Source of the DNA: Oscillospiraceae bacterium
GTDB taxonomy: Bacteria > Bacillota > Clostridia > Oscillospirales > CAG-272
Length of the DNA stretch: 50,282 bases
Direction: 5' to 3'
NCBI GenBank assembly: GCA_015064415.1
Contig: SVSG01000017.1
Coordinates: 1-50,282, forward strand
Below the pieces are notes generated by a model. It had not been told where the DNA came from. It ran no database searches and worked only from the letters and a program-made list of their open reading frames with translations. Positions 1-7,128 of the stretch are shown here, piece after piece; the stretch's first letter is position 1, and every line of letters begins with the position of its first letter. The translations under genes and the position numbers were made by a program.

Positions 1-1
1 C

Positions 2-265
2 AGATTTTATTTGATTGCAAATACCGAAAACTCTGATCGATCCAAGCTCGTTCTTTACGTCAGCGAAAAGGGAAGACTAAAATTTACAGATCAAAAGATT
101 TTGATCGATTGCGGATATTCTGCGGATAATATGAAGCAGTGCCATTATCCCGCGGCGGTGGAATCCGGTGGAAAGCTCTATATTATTGCAACTGCGGATT
201 ATGCCGGGGAGGAGCTGAGAGGAAGAGGGGCAGTACTGTTCATCTTGGATCTGAGTGAGATCTAA
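2..265 (+). CDS. Sialidase-like protein, C-terminal end (partial)
   Basis: The reading frame is open from the left edge, so only the last 87 or so residues are present. They begin RFYLIANTENSDRSKL and end GAVLFILDLSEI. The pattern R-x-Y-L-I-x-N followed by a short beta-rich tail with KLYIIATADYAGE resembles the final blades of sialidase/BNR-repeat glycosidases, which remove terminal sugars from glycans. The family name is inferred from this tail alone; the catalytic part lies outside the window. The gene is AT-rich compared with genes beyond 6 kb. A strong hairpin terminator follows about 65 bases downstream. A degraded, GC-rich relative of the same C-terminus is found at 5985-6061. Confidence 0.55.
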   Translation, partial: RFYLIANTENSDRSKLVLYVSEKGRLKFTDQKILIDCGYSADNMKQCHYPAAVESGGKLYIIATADYAGEELRGRGAVLFILDLSEI

Positions 266-324
266 GTATACAGAGCAGCGAATACAACTTATATTAAGTA
301 AGGTTCTAAATTGTTGGGTGAACT

Positions 325-361
325 CAAAAAATTCCGTACACGCGAGTGTGCGGAATTTTTA
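325..361 (+). terminator. Rho-independent terminator of the sialidase-like gene
   Basis: Twelve-base arms at 330-341 and 346-357 (one G-U pair) enclose the loop GCGA. They are preceded by an A run and followed by a T run. Confidence 0.8.
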
Positions 362-484
362 CTTTTTACCTTTTCACTCTTCACTTTTCACTAATTTTGG
401 CGTGTACGGAATTTTAGGTAAGAAGTAATAGTGAATAGTGAAGAAGTAAAGGTTGATTTGCTTCGCAAATTTTCATTTTATTAA

Positions 485-506
485 GTTGCATTTTTGTACT
501 ATGAGC
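485..506 (+). repeat. 22-bp direct repeat, copy 1
   Basis: The sequence begins GTTGCATTTTTGTACTA and ends TGAGC. It is identical at 3183-3204. The two copies bracket the beta-mannosidase-like gene, and each is followed by a terminator-like hairpin. Confidence 0.85.
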
Positions 507-540
507 TCATCGTTACAGGACGATTTTACAACCTGTGGCA

Positions 541-567
541 AAAAGCCTTATTTTACAAGGCTTTTTC
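541..567 (+). terminator. Terminator-like hairpin
   Basis: Ten-base arms AAAAAGCCTT (541-550) and AAGGCTTTTT (558-567) have a 7-base loop and are followed by CGG and six T. The hairpin lies upstream of the promoter at 613 and insulates the next gene. Confidence 0.75.
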
Positions 568-612
568 GGTTTTTTAGGGGTTAAAAATACCCCTCTTTGA
601 ATAAGAGAAATA

Positions 613-641
613 TTGACTTCTGAAGTATTATACGATATAAT
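613..641 (+). promoter_or_regulatory. Sigma-A promoter of the beta-mannosidase-like gene
   Basis: TTGACT (613-618), 17-bp spacer, TATAAT (636-641), about 75 bases before the chosen start codon. Confidence 0.8.
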
Positions 642-718
642 ACATACAAGGTTATTGATGTCAAGCAAGGTTAATGATTTTATCGCAAAATGGAATAAAC
701 ATAAAAGGAGACGGTAAT

Positions 719-3178
719 ATGGAGTCCATTGATTTGTGCGGTCGGTGGGACGCAGAGTGCCTTTTGGGAAATGAAAATAAATTTAATTTTACAGGAAATG
801 TTCCTGGAAGTGCCCTTAACGATCTTATAAAAGCGAAAAAACTACCTAATGATATTTTTTGGCGTGATAATGCAAACACAGTGTCAGAATATGAAAAATG
901 CAATTATGTTTATAGAAAAAATTTTGATTTTAACGATGAACATAAAAAGACGATTCTTCGTTTTGAGCGTATAGATACCTATGCTGATATTTATCTGAAT
1001 GGGAAAAAAATATATCACTGTGAAAACGGAAACATTTGTCACGAAATTGACATATCAGACATCGTTTTACAAGGAAACAATCTCGTTGAGGTTCGTTTGT
1101 ATTCTTCAAGTGAATGGGTGAAAGATTTTCCATTAAGAGCCGGAGCTTTTACGAAAGAACGAATGAATACCAGACGCATGCAGTGTACATACGGTTGGGA
1201 TTGGGTCGCTCGATTTTTGACTTGTGGATTGGGACAATGCAGTATAAATATCCTTGATGACTTTGAAATTGTGTCGGAGAATGTATATATTGTTACGACG
1301 GATGCTGATGATGAAAGTGCAACAGTTCGAGTTGATATCACGTTCCCATTTGAATATGAAGGACGTGTTTTGGAGTTTTTGATCTTGTCACCGGATGGTT
1401 CTGTTTCCTGCCGCACCTTAAAATATTGTAAAGAAAATTTTGTTCGTCTTGATTTTGATATTTCCGCACCACAACTATGGTATCCTCTCGGCTATGGTGA
1501 ACAGCCTCTTTATACCTTTGTGATAAAGGACGGCGATAAGTGTGTTTATTTCGAAAAAATAGGCTTGCGCACGGTGAAAATTATGCAACGCGCGGATTCC
1601 GTTTGCAGTAAAAGTTATGACCTTTGTCTTTCCATCAAGAATAAGAAATATGATTTTAATGAAACGTTTTCGGAATTCGTTTTGAAAATAAATGGGAAAA
1701 AAATATTTTGCAGAGGTGCCAATTGGGTTCCGTGTGTGCCGTTTGGCATGGGAAATATTGATTCTCGTCAAACAGAAATACTCAAGCTTTGTGCAGAGGC
1801 TGGCGTTAATATGCTTCGCATTTGGGGGGGAGGTGCATTTGAATCACGACATTTCTACAACGAATGCTCCCGTCTCGGAATTATGGTTACTCAAGATTTC
1901 TTAATGGCGTGCGGGAATTACCCCGAGAAAGAGGATTGGTTTATTGAAGAGCTTAAAAAGGAGGCTCTTTATGGAGTACGTCTTTGTCGTAATCAACCAT
2001 GTCTTGTTTGGTGGTCGGGCGACAATGAAAACGCTGTAAACGGAAGTGATTCGGACGAAAATTATAAAGGTAGGCGGTCTGCTTACGAGGGAATTGCTCC
2101 TGTTCTGTATCGTGAGGATCCGTATAGAAGATTTCTGCCTTCAAGCCCATACGGTGGAAAGCGTTATGCTTCAAACACCGTCGGAACAACCCATAATACC
2201 CAATTTCTTGGCCAGATGTTTCCGTTCCTTTTGGGGGAGGATCTTTCTGATTACAAAGATGAATTCAAAAAATACCGTGCGAGGTTTATCGCCGAGGAAC
2301 CGCAGATGGGGGCTGTTTCTCTGCCGTCGTTGCGTCGTTTTATGAGCGAGGATGATATTTTTAACGATGATGCCATGTGGAGGTATCATACCAAAGACAA
2401 CCCGTCGCTCAGCTTCACTTTGTTTGATTGCCTTTCTAACATGGCCGGGAGGATTTTAGGTTCCTTTACTGATCCAGCCGATAAGTTGTTTAAGCTGCAG
2501 TATATTCAATACGAGTGGATACGTGTAACGTTGGAGCAGGCAAGACGAAATGCGTTCTTTTGCTCCGGAATCATATTTTGGATGATGAACGATTGTTGGC
2601 CTGCAGCATCCGGATGGGCTTTGATCGATTACTACAATCTTCCAAAAAATGCTTTTTATGCTTTTAAGCGCTGTTCAAAGACAATGATTACCTCTATCGA
2701 TTGTAATGACGGAATATATAGCATATACGTTATCAATGACGGAGAAAGAAAAAAGATTGAAACGGATATAAAGATTTTGTCAGCGGACAGAAAGACCGTA
2801 AAGGAGTATACGAAGATGAATGCTTACGCTGAAAAGTCGTCTTCTTCCGTAATATTAGAGGAGGAGATCTTTTTGGCAGAGAAAGAGGTTTTAATCTGCG
2901 ACGTAAAAAGCGCGCAGCAAAGCGACAGAGCCTTTTACATCAAGGGCGCGCTTGAAATATGCCCTGTTGAAATAGACATTGCATTTGACAAAGAAAAGGG
3001 ACTGGTAAAGGTTACGGCAAACGAAAAATATGTTCATGCTGTTGTTATATCCGGGAATCTTATATTTGATGATAATTGCTTTTCTTTGCTTCCGTATGAA
3101 ACGCGCGCGATTTCTTATAGGAAACTTGCTAACAATGTTGATGAATGTTTGTCTGTAGAAGCTTACACCTTGGTGTGA
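719..3178 (+). CDS. Family 2 glycoside hydrolase, beta-mannosidase-like
   Basis: The 819-residue protein has the layout of GH2 beta-mannosidases: an N-terminal sugar-binding jelly roll (about 1-180), an immunoglobulin-like domain, then a TIM barrel. The barrel carries GANWVP (about 334), NMLRIWGGGAFE and WSGDNEN. In the last motif E437 sits where the family's acid/base is expected. RFIAEEPQMG near 522-531 probably carries the nucleophile (E526), replacing the usual S-E-[FY]-G, so this site is less canonical. No signal peptide is seen, so it should act in the cytoplasm on small beta-mannosides. ATG 719 was chosen because AAAGGAG lies 8 bases upstream; an earlier in-frame ATG at 674 has no such site. 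The gene has its own promoter and is AT-richer than genes beyond 6 kb. Exact substrate is uncertain. Confidence 0.85.
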   Translation: MESIDLCGRWDAECLLGNENKFNFTGNVPGSALNDLIKAKKLPNDIFWRDNANTVSEYEKCNYVYRKNFDFNDEHKKTILRFERIDTYADIYLNGKKIYHCENGNICHEIDISDIVLQGNNLVEVRLYSSSEWVKDFPLRAGAFTKERMNTRRMQCTYGWDWVARFLTCGLGQCSINILDDFEIVSENVYIVTTDADDESATVRVDITFPFEYEGRVLEFLILSPDGSVSCRTLKYCKENFVRLDFDISAPQLWYPLGYGEQPLYTFVIKDGDKCVYFEKIGLRTVKIMQRADSVCSKSYDLCLSIKNKKYDFNETFSEFVLKINGKKIFCRGANWVPCVPFGMGNIDSRQTEILKLCAEAGVNMLRIWGGGAFESRHFYNECSRLGIMVTQDFLMACGNYPEKEDWFIEELKKEALYGVRLCRNQPCLVWWSGDNENAVNGSDSDENYKGRRSAYEGIAPVLYREDPYRRFLPSSPYGGKRYASNTVGTTHNTQFLGQMFPFLLGEDLSDYKDEFKKYRARFIAEEPQMGAVSLPSLRRFMSEDDIFNDDAMWRYHTKDNPSLSFTLFDCLSNMAGRILGSFTDPADKLFKLQYIQYEWIRVTLEQARRNAFFCSGIIFWMMNDCWPAASGWALIDYYNLPKNAFYAFKRCSKTMITSIDCNDGIYSIYVINDGERKKIETDIKILSADRKTVKEYTKMNAYAEKSSSSVILEEEIFLAEKEVLICDVKSAQQSDRAFYIKGALEICPVEIDIAFDKEKGLVKVTANEKYVHAVVISGNLIFDDNCFSLLPYETRAISYRKLANNVDECLSVEAYTLV

Positions 3179-3182
3179 TTGT

Positions 3183-3204
3183 GTTGCATTTTTGTACTAT
3201 GAGC
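3183..3204 (+). repeat. 22-bp direct repeat, copy 2
   Basis: Exact copy of 485-506, starting 4 bases after the stop codon of the beta-mannosidase-like gene. Confidence 0.85.
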
Positions 3205-3205
3205 C

Positions 3206-3246
3206 CAAAAAGAAAGACCACCCACTCGGGTGGTCTTTTCTTTTTG
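3206..3246 (+). terminator. Terminator of the beta-mannosidase-like gene
   Basis: The arms AAAGACCACCC and GGGTGGTCTTT surround the loop ACTC (3224-3227). Flanking A-rich and T-rich tracts extend the stem, and it ends in a T run. Confidence 0.85.
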
Positions 3247-3369
3247 GTTTTCCCTACATAGGCGAGAACCTGAAAACCGCACTTTCCCTTTTTGAATTTC
3301 CGCAAATTTGGGAACGGTTTTCCACGTGCACTTGCGCACGTAGGCAAGCCCAGCAGGGGGAGCCACTTG

Positions 3370-3404
3370 TATGGGTCTATAAGTATTTTGCTTATAGACC
3401 CATA
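3370..3404 (+). repeat. Perfect 14-bp-stem hairpin
   Basis: TATGGGTCTATAAG (3370-3383) pairs perfectly with CTTATAGACCCATA (3391-3404) around a 7-base loop, followed by TTTTTA. It could act as a terminator. Its arm sequence is related to that of the next hairpin at 3449. Confidence 0.8.
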
Positions 3405-3448
3405 TTTTTATATTTTCACGCTAAAATAAGCGTTATACAGCAAAAATT

Positions 3449-3490
3449 AAGACCTATAAGAGCAAATTTACGCTTTTATAGGTCTTTTTT
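3449..3490 (+). terminator. Second hairpin with T tail
   Basis: AAGACCTATAA (3449-3459) pairs with TTATAGGTCTT (3476-3486), extendable by four pairs with one mismatch, then TTTT. Terminator-like in shape, but no gene lies directly upstream on this strand. Confidence 0.7.
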
Positions 3491-3562
3491 AATGCAAATT
3501 TTTAGAAAAATGACACGAAAGATTTCGTCCCATACACTTTAAGTCAATGTGTGTTAAAATTA

Positions 3563-3582
3563 CGCCCTAGTGGGATTTGAAC
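3563..3582 (-). other. Possible tRNA 3'-end remnant (candidate attachment site)
   Basis: On the minus strand this reads GTTCAAATCCCACTAGGGCG. That fits the T-loop (TTCAAAT), the 3' arm of the T-stem and a 7-base acceptor strand of a tRNA. The 5' part of a tRNA is absent and the matching T-stem strand is not conserved. Many integrating elements leave exactly this part of a tRNA at one end. The match is short, so this is suggestive only. Confidence 0.35.
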
Positions 3583-3613
3583 TATATATTTGTTTTGCAA
3601 AGGTCAAAAGGGA

Positions 3614-3641
3614 TTGAAAAAACGCTATTATATGCTATAAT
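3614..3641 (+). promoter_or_regulatory. Promoter of the zinc-ribbon nuclease gene
   Basis: TTGAAA (3614-3619), 16-bp spacer, TATAAT (3636-3641), 30 bases before the start codon. Confidence 0.75.
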
Positions 3642-3671
3642 AAATCAAAGTTTTAATTAAGGTGGGTAATT

Positions 3672-5345
3672 ATGTCCGAAAAAAAAGAAAAGAAATATGT
3701 TATTGATAATCCCGTCTTAATGGAAGAATGGAATTGGAAGAAAAATAACGAATTAGATTTATACCCTAATACTTTGACTTGTGGTAGTAATAAAAAGGCA
3801 TGGTGGAAATGTTCAAAAGGACATGAATGGCAAGCGACGATTAATCATAGAAATAATAGCCGTGGTTGTCCTATTTGTTCAAACAAAAAGGTTCTTGCTG
3901 GGTATAACGATTTATCAACTCTTAACCCAACTTTAGCAAGTGAGTGGAATTATGAGAAAAATATGGACTTAAAACCAGAGAACTTTACAGCAAACAGTGG
4001 TGAAAAAGTTTGGTGGAAGTGTGATAAAGGACACGAATGGCAAGCCACTATTGCTAGCAGAAATAATGGAAGAAATTGTCCTATGTGCAGTTCGGAAATG
4101 AATACTTCTTTCCCAGAATATGCTATTTTGTTTTATATTAAAAAACACGGAATAGAAACCATTCACTCATATAAAGAGAAAGGATATGAATTAGATATAT
4201 ATATTCCATCTATAAAAATTGCTATTGAATATGATGGATATTTTTATCATAAAAACAAAACAAAAAAGGATTTAGAGAAAAATCTTAAATGTAAAAAAGA
4301 TGGAATAAAACTTTATAGAATAAGGGAGGGTTTGCCATCGTTAAATGATTATTCTATAGATTATCTTGTTGATAAAAATCAAAAAGATTTAGGAGAAGTT
4401 ATACAAAAAGTTATAAGTAAAATAGTTGGCTTTACTATTGACATTGACTTAAAACGAGATGCTATTGAAATAGAAAACTTACGAGAATATTCCGAAAAAG
4501 AAAACTCACTTTTATATGTTAATCCTGAAATAGCAAAAGAATGGAATTATGAAAAAAACGGTGCTCTAAAACCAGAACATGTCTTGATAAATAGCAATAA
4601 AAAAGTTTGGTGGAAATGTTCAAAAGGACACGAATGGCAAGCCACTATCGCAAGTAGAAATAGTGGCAATAATTGTCCTTATTGTTCAGGAAGAAATACA
4701 GTTAAAGGCTATAACGATTTAGCAACTCTTAACCAAACTTTAACAAGCGAGTGGAATTATGAAAAGAATGGTGATTTAAGTCCAGAAGATTATACCGCAA
4801 ATAGTGGAAAGAAAGTTTGGTGGAAATGCGATAAAGGACATGAATGGCAAGCAACGATTTTCAACAGGAATAATGGTCGGAGGTGTCCTATTTGTTCAAA
4901 TAAACAAGTATTAAAAGGCTATAATGATTTAGCGAACACTAATCCGCAATTAGCAAAAGAATGGAATTATGAAAAGAATGGTGATTTAAAACCACAAGAC
5001 TTTACACTTAACAGCAATAAAAAGGTATGGTGGAAATGCGAAAAAGGACACGAATGGCAAGCAATAATAGCAAATAGAAATAAAGGCAGTGGTTGCCCTT
5101 ATTGTTCGGGTAGATATGCTATTAAAGGCAAAACCGATTTAGCAACTATTAATCCAACTTTGGCAAAAGAATGGAATTATGAAAAGAATGGTGATTTAAA
5201 ACCAGAAAATTTTACTGCAAATAGCGGTAAAAAAGTTTGGTGGAAGTGTTCAAAAGGACACGAGTGGCAAGCTACTATTGCCAATAGAAACATAGGAAAT
5301 GGATGTCCTATTTGTTATAAGGAGAAAAGAAAGAAAAAAGAATAA
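3672..5345 (+). CDS. Six-repeat zinc-ribbon protein with Vsr/EDxHD-like nuclease core
   Basis: The 557-residue protein contains six copies of a 65-70-residue repeat of the DUF4379 probable zinc-ribbon type. Each has EWN[YW]EKN, [VA]WWKC.KGHEWQA, a run of basic/Asn residues, then CP.C, giving two Cys pairs for one zinc. Two repeats precede and four follow a nuclease-like domain (about 144-260). There E149 (FPE), D175 (YELDIY), E186/D188 (IEYDG), H193 (FYH) and D200 match the order of the Vsr-like, PD-(D/E)xK-related EDxHD homing endonucleases. The repeats probably bind DNA and the core cuts it. The start follows AAGGTGG by 6 bases. The gene is very AT-rich, unlike genes beyond 6 kb, indicating transfer. 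Role (homing nuclease, defence nuclease or other) is not settled by sequence. Confidence 0.8.
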   Translation: MSEKKEKKYVIDNPVLMEEWNWKKNNELDLYPNTLTCGSNKKAWWKCSKGHEWQATINHRNNSRGCPICSNKKVLAGYNDLSTLNPTLASEWNYEKNMDLKPENFTANSGEKVWWKCDKGHEWQATIASRNNGRNCPMCSSEMNTSFPEYAILFYIKKHGIETIHSYKEKGYELDIYIPSIKIAIEYDGYFYHKNKTKKDLEKNLKCKKDGIKLYRIREGLPSLNDYSIDYLVDKNQKDLGEVIQKVISKIVGFTIDIDLKRDAIEIENLREYSEKENSLLYVNPEIAKEWNYEKNGALKPEHVLINSNKKVWWKCSKGHEWQATIASRNSGNNCPYCSGRNTVKGYNDLATLNQTLTSEWNYEKNGDLSPEDYTANSGKKVWWKCDKGHEWQATIFNRNNGRRCPICSNKQVLKGYNDLANTNPQLAKEWNYEKNGDLKPQDFTLNSNKKVWWKCEKGHEWQAIIANRNKGSGCPYCSGRYAIKGKTDLATINPTLAKEWNYEKNGDLKPENFTANSGKKVWWKCSKGHEWQATIANRNIGNGCPICYKEKRKKKE

Positions 5346-5361
5346 AGAATAAAGAGGTTTT

Positions 5362-5811
5362 ATGTTTTTAGTTGCGGTTAAAGGAAGTATTGATATAACG
5401 TTAGACTCTATTAATAAAATTACAAACAATGAGAAATTTAAAGAATTAAGGGATGAACTGTTCAGAAACATAGTTTCTGCAATACATTTTATTGCCGATT
5501 ATGAGGAAAGGATTAGGGCGACCATTGAAAAAGAGGATGCTGATTTTTTTAATGCTTTTTTATATGTGAACAATCAAATAAAGCACGATATTAATTTGGA
5601 AATTTTTTATTATGGCGTGGCGGGTTCAGCATACCCTTACTTTTATCCGAAGAGGTATGGAAAACCTGGTTTAATTTGGAGCAATTTTACAGATAGAGGC
5701 AGAGAAACGGCTAGAGGTAAACGTAGTCATTATGAAAAACATTTAATGGATAAGGATGTGGCATATACTTTAGAGAGGATTAAAAAAATCATTTTAAACC
5801 TAAAAGGATAA
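5362..5811 (+). CDS. Small protein of unknown function, partner of the nuclease gene
   Basis: This 149-residue protein starts 16 bases after the nuclease gene on the same strand, with GAGG 6 bases before ATG, so the two are probably co-transcribed. It is mostly helical in its first half and has the segment FLYVNNQIKHDINLE (about 70-84). That loosely recalls the N-x-x-K-H type motifs of HEPN-like proteins, but the resemblance is too short to call. Later it has aromatic- and glycine-rich sequence (YGVAGSAYPYFYPKRYGKPG) and a basic stretch. I see no signal peptide or membrane segment. Composition is as AT-rich as the nuclease gene, so they were probably acquired together. Confidence 0.7.
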   Translation: MFLVAVKGSIDITLDSINKITNNEKFKELRDELFRNIVSAIHFIADYEERIRATIEKEDADFFNAFLYVNNQIKHDINLEIFYYGVAGSAYPYFYPKRYGKPGLIWSNFTDRGRETARGKRSHYEKHLMDKDVAYTLERIKKIILNLKG

Positions 5812-5916
5812 TATGATTAAAAAGTAGCGTAGAACTGGCTTTATGCAAGTTAGGATATGGAGAATTGGAAAGAACTAAAAAATACTTTTTGTCCCACACA
5901 CATACCCTAAAAACGA

Positions 5917-5935
5917 GATTTAGTCCCACACATAC
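5917..5935 (+). repeat. Imperfect direct repeat flanking the AT-rich gene pair
   Basis: GATTTAGTCCCACACATAC resembles GATTTCGTCCCATACAC at 3521-3537. A further partial copy (TTTTGTCCCACACACATAC) sits at 5887-5905. The copies lie just outside the two AT-rich genes on each side. Confidence 0.45.
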
Positions 5936-5940
5936 AAAAC

Positions 5941-5970
5941 AAAAGCGGAGTCCAAACGGACTCCGCTTTT
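5941..5970. terminator. Perfect 13-bp hairpin terminator
   Basis: AAAAGCGGAGTCC (5941-5953) and GGACTCCGCTTTT (5958-5970) surround the loop AAAC. With A and T ends it can work in both directions. It marks the end of the AT-rich segment. Confidence 0.8.
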
Positions 5971-5984
5971 GTTGCTGTAACCGA

Positions 5985-6061
5985 AGATCACACGTTATTG
6001 CCACCGCAGATCATGCGGGAGAGGCGCGGTGCTGTTTGGCGTCGATTTGCGGGAGCTTTAA
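5985..6061 (+). pseudogene. Remnant of a sialidase-like C-terminus
   Basis: One frame reads VIATADHAGE (5994-6023), matching YIIATADYAGE of the left-edge gene. After a loss of about 16 bases another frame reads AVLFGVDLREL and a stop (6026-6061), matching AVLFILDLSEI and its stop. So this is the frameshifted tail of a relative of the left-edge gene. It is GC-rich like the DNA to its right, unlike the intact AT-rich copy. The rest of the gene is missing; the hairpin at 5941-5970 and AT-rich DNA replace it. Confidence 0.75.
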
Positions 6062-6085
6062 AGCGCACAAACGGGCTTCCACCCC

Positions 6086-6114
6086 TTGATTTCCCATCCG
6101 TTATATGGTATAAT
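6086..6114 (+). promoter_or_regulatory. Promoter upstream of the gene at 6146
   Basis: TTGATT (6086-6091), 17-bp spacer, TATAAT (6109-6114). Confidence 0.75.
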
Positions 6115-6145
6115 GGCCCTATAAAAAAGAAACGAGGGCGTTTTT

Positions 6146-7015
6146 ATGAGCTTGGATTGTAGCAATCGCACCCCCAAGTGCCCCTGCTGCCAATATGACC
6201 CTGCGCTCTCCTTTGAGCGTGCGGTGGGCGGCTTGCGGATCTATATTCCCGCTGTGAAGGGGTACATCAATTACAACGTGGTGCACTCCGTGCATGCGGA
6301 CAAAAATTGCGATACGTGGCGGTTGGGAAAGGCATTTGCCTTTGACGATCGCTTGGAAAACGAATGCGAATTGACCCCCAAGGGGGCGGAATGGGATATG
6401 GCGCTCCGATTGAGCGGCCGTCCGGATTTTATCGGCGGATATGCGCACGGCGACGAAAAATATACCGCGCTTTCCGTGGTGATCGATGGAAAAACGGTCG
6501 AAATGGAAGCGCTTACCGCGCTCACGCCGTTTCGGAAAATGGAGATTACTGTCGCGTCCGTCGGGTTTGACCCCAACGATTCCGCGACGCAGGCGTTGCG
6601 CCATTGGAAGGAATATGTCATCGACGAGAACGGGATCCTGCTGAACCAAAAGGTCGAGTGGCTGAACGATTACACATTAGGGGCCTCCTATATGGCGATG
6701 ATGCCGCCGCTCAAGAGCTTGACCGACACCTTTTATACGAACGCGGATCCCACGCCGAAGGAGGCGATCTCGCATTACGGCTCGGTTGCGGGGGCCTCGG
6801 CTGCTGTGGTCTACGGTTTGGAGTCCGGTATCTCGTTTTCCATGTCTGTGCCGCGATACCCGAGCATGGTCGGCGGTGACAGATTTTTGTTGACCGACAA
6901 CAAGGGCGGCCTTTACAACAAAATGTATTTTGTCATTTGCAACGGTGCTACTGTTTCTGCGGGTGACGTGTGGGAAACCACAACGAAATACACCATCACC
7001 AACGGCGGTGCATAA
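6146..7015 (+). CDS. Protein of unknown function, possibly carbohydrate-related
   Basis: A 289-residue cytoplasmic-looking protein with no signal peptide or membrane segment. The first 20 residues carry a compact cysteine cluster (C5, then CPCC around 12-15), which could bind a metal. The rest alternates short strands with many aromatic and glycine residues, including GYAHGDEKYTAL near 92-103, as in beta-sandwich sugar-binding or lyase-like proteins. That reading is inference. GAGGG lies 8 bases before ATG and the gene has its own promoter and terminator, so it is a single-gene unit. The sialidase-like remnant just upstream suggests an older glycan-related locus here. Confidence 0.65.
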   Translation: MSLDCSNRTPKCPCCQYDPALSFERAVGGLRIYIPAVKGYINYNVVHSVHADKNCDTWRLGKAFAFDDRLENECELTPKGAEWDMALRLSGRPDFIGGYAHGDEKYTALSVVIDGKTVEMEALTALTPFRKMEITVASVGFDPNDSATQALRHWKEYVIDENGILLNQKVEWLNDYTLGASYMAMMPPLKSLTDTFYTNADPTPKEAISHYGSVAGASAAVVYGLESGISFSMSVPRYPSMVGGDRFLLTDNKGGLYNKMYFVICNGATVSAGDVWETTTKYTITNGGA

Positions 7016-7031
7016 CTATGCATCACCAAAG

Positions 7032-7063
7032 AGGAACCCGCCGTGCGGCGGGTTCCTTTTTCT
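7032..7063 (+). terminator. Terminator after the gene at 6146
   Basis: AGGAACCCGCC (7032-7042) and GGCGGGTTCCT (7047-7057) with loop GTGC, then a T-rich tail. Confidence 0.9.
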
Positions 7064-7076
7064 CTTTCACATTTCC

Positions 7077-7105
7077 TTGACACCCCCATTGGCTTGTGAT
7101 ATAAT
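7077..7105 (+). promoter_or_regulatory. Consensus sigma-A promoter of the hydrolase operon
   Basis: TTGACA (7077-7082), exactly 17 bp, TATAAT (7100-7105). It should drive the four genes to 11591. Confidence 0.85.
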
Positions 7106-7128
7106 AAAGGCATCAGCGAGGTGATGAA

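Larger units (their letters stand above)
362..612. other. Non-coding AT-rich spacer with repeats
   Basis: No gene is seen. The spacer holds a partial second copy of the terminator's right arm (GTGTACGGAATTTT near 401). It also has an imperfect inverted pair of CACTCTTCACTTTTCACTA-type sequence (about 374-392 and 428-446), a small hairpin ATTTGC-TTC-GCAAAT near 456, and a 22-base repeat at 485-506 that recurs at 3183. A terminator-like hairpin at 541-567 follows. Confidence 0.6.
3247..3613. other. Non-coding junction region with tandem hairpins
   Basis: No convincing gene is present. In order it holds a small hairpin ACGTGC/GCACGT (3324-3341), two strong hairpins (3370-3404 and 3449-3486), a sequence GATTTCGTCCCATACAC at 3521 that resembles 5917-5935, and a possible tRNA 3'-end remnant on the minus strand (3563-3582). 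The next promoter begins at 3614. Base composition drops sharply in G+C through this stretch. Confidence 0.6.

Noticed and set aside
3192-3542. 116-residue frame across the hairpin region
   Set aside because: It runs through a terminator and two further hairpins and has no ribosome site or recognisable fold.
3672-5345. The repeats as a CRISPR array
   Set aside because: The repeats are about 200 bases, protein-coding, and lack short unique spacers.
5865-6089. 74-residue frame across the terminator and sialidase remnant
   Set aside because: Only the VIATADHAGE part is meaningful, and it belongs to a decayed gene; the rest is hairpin sequence.
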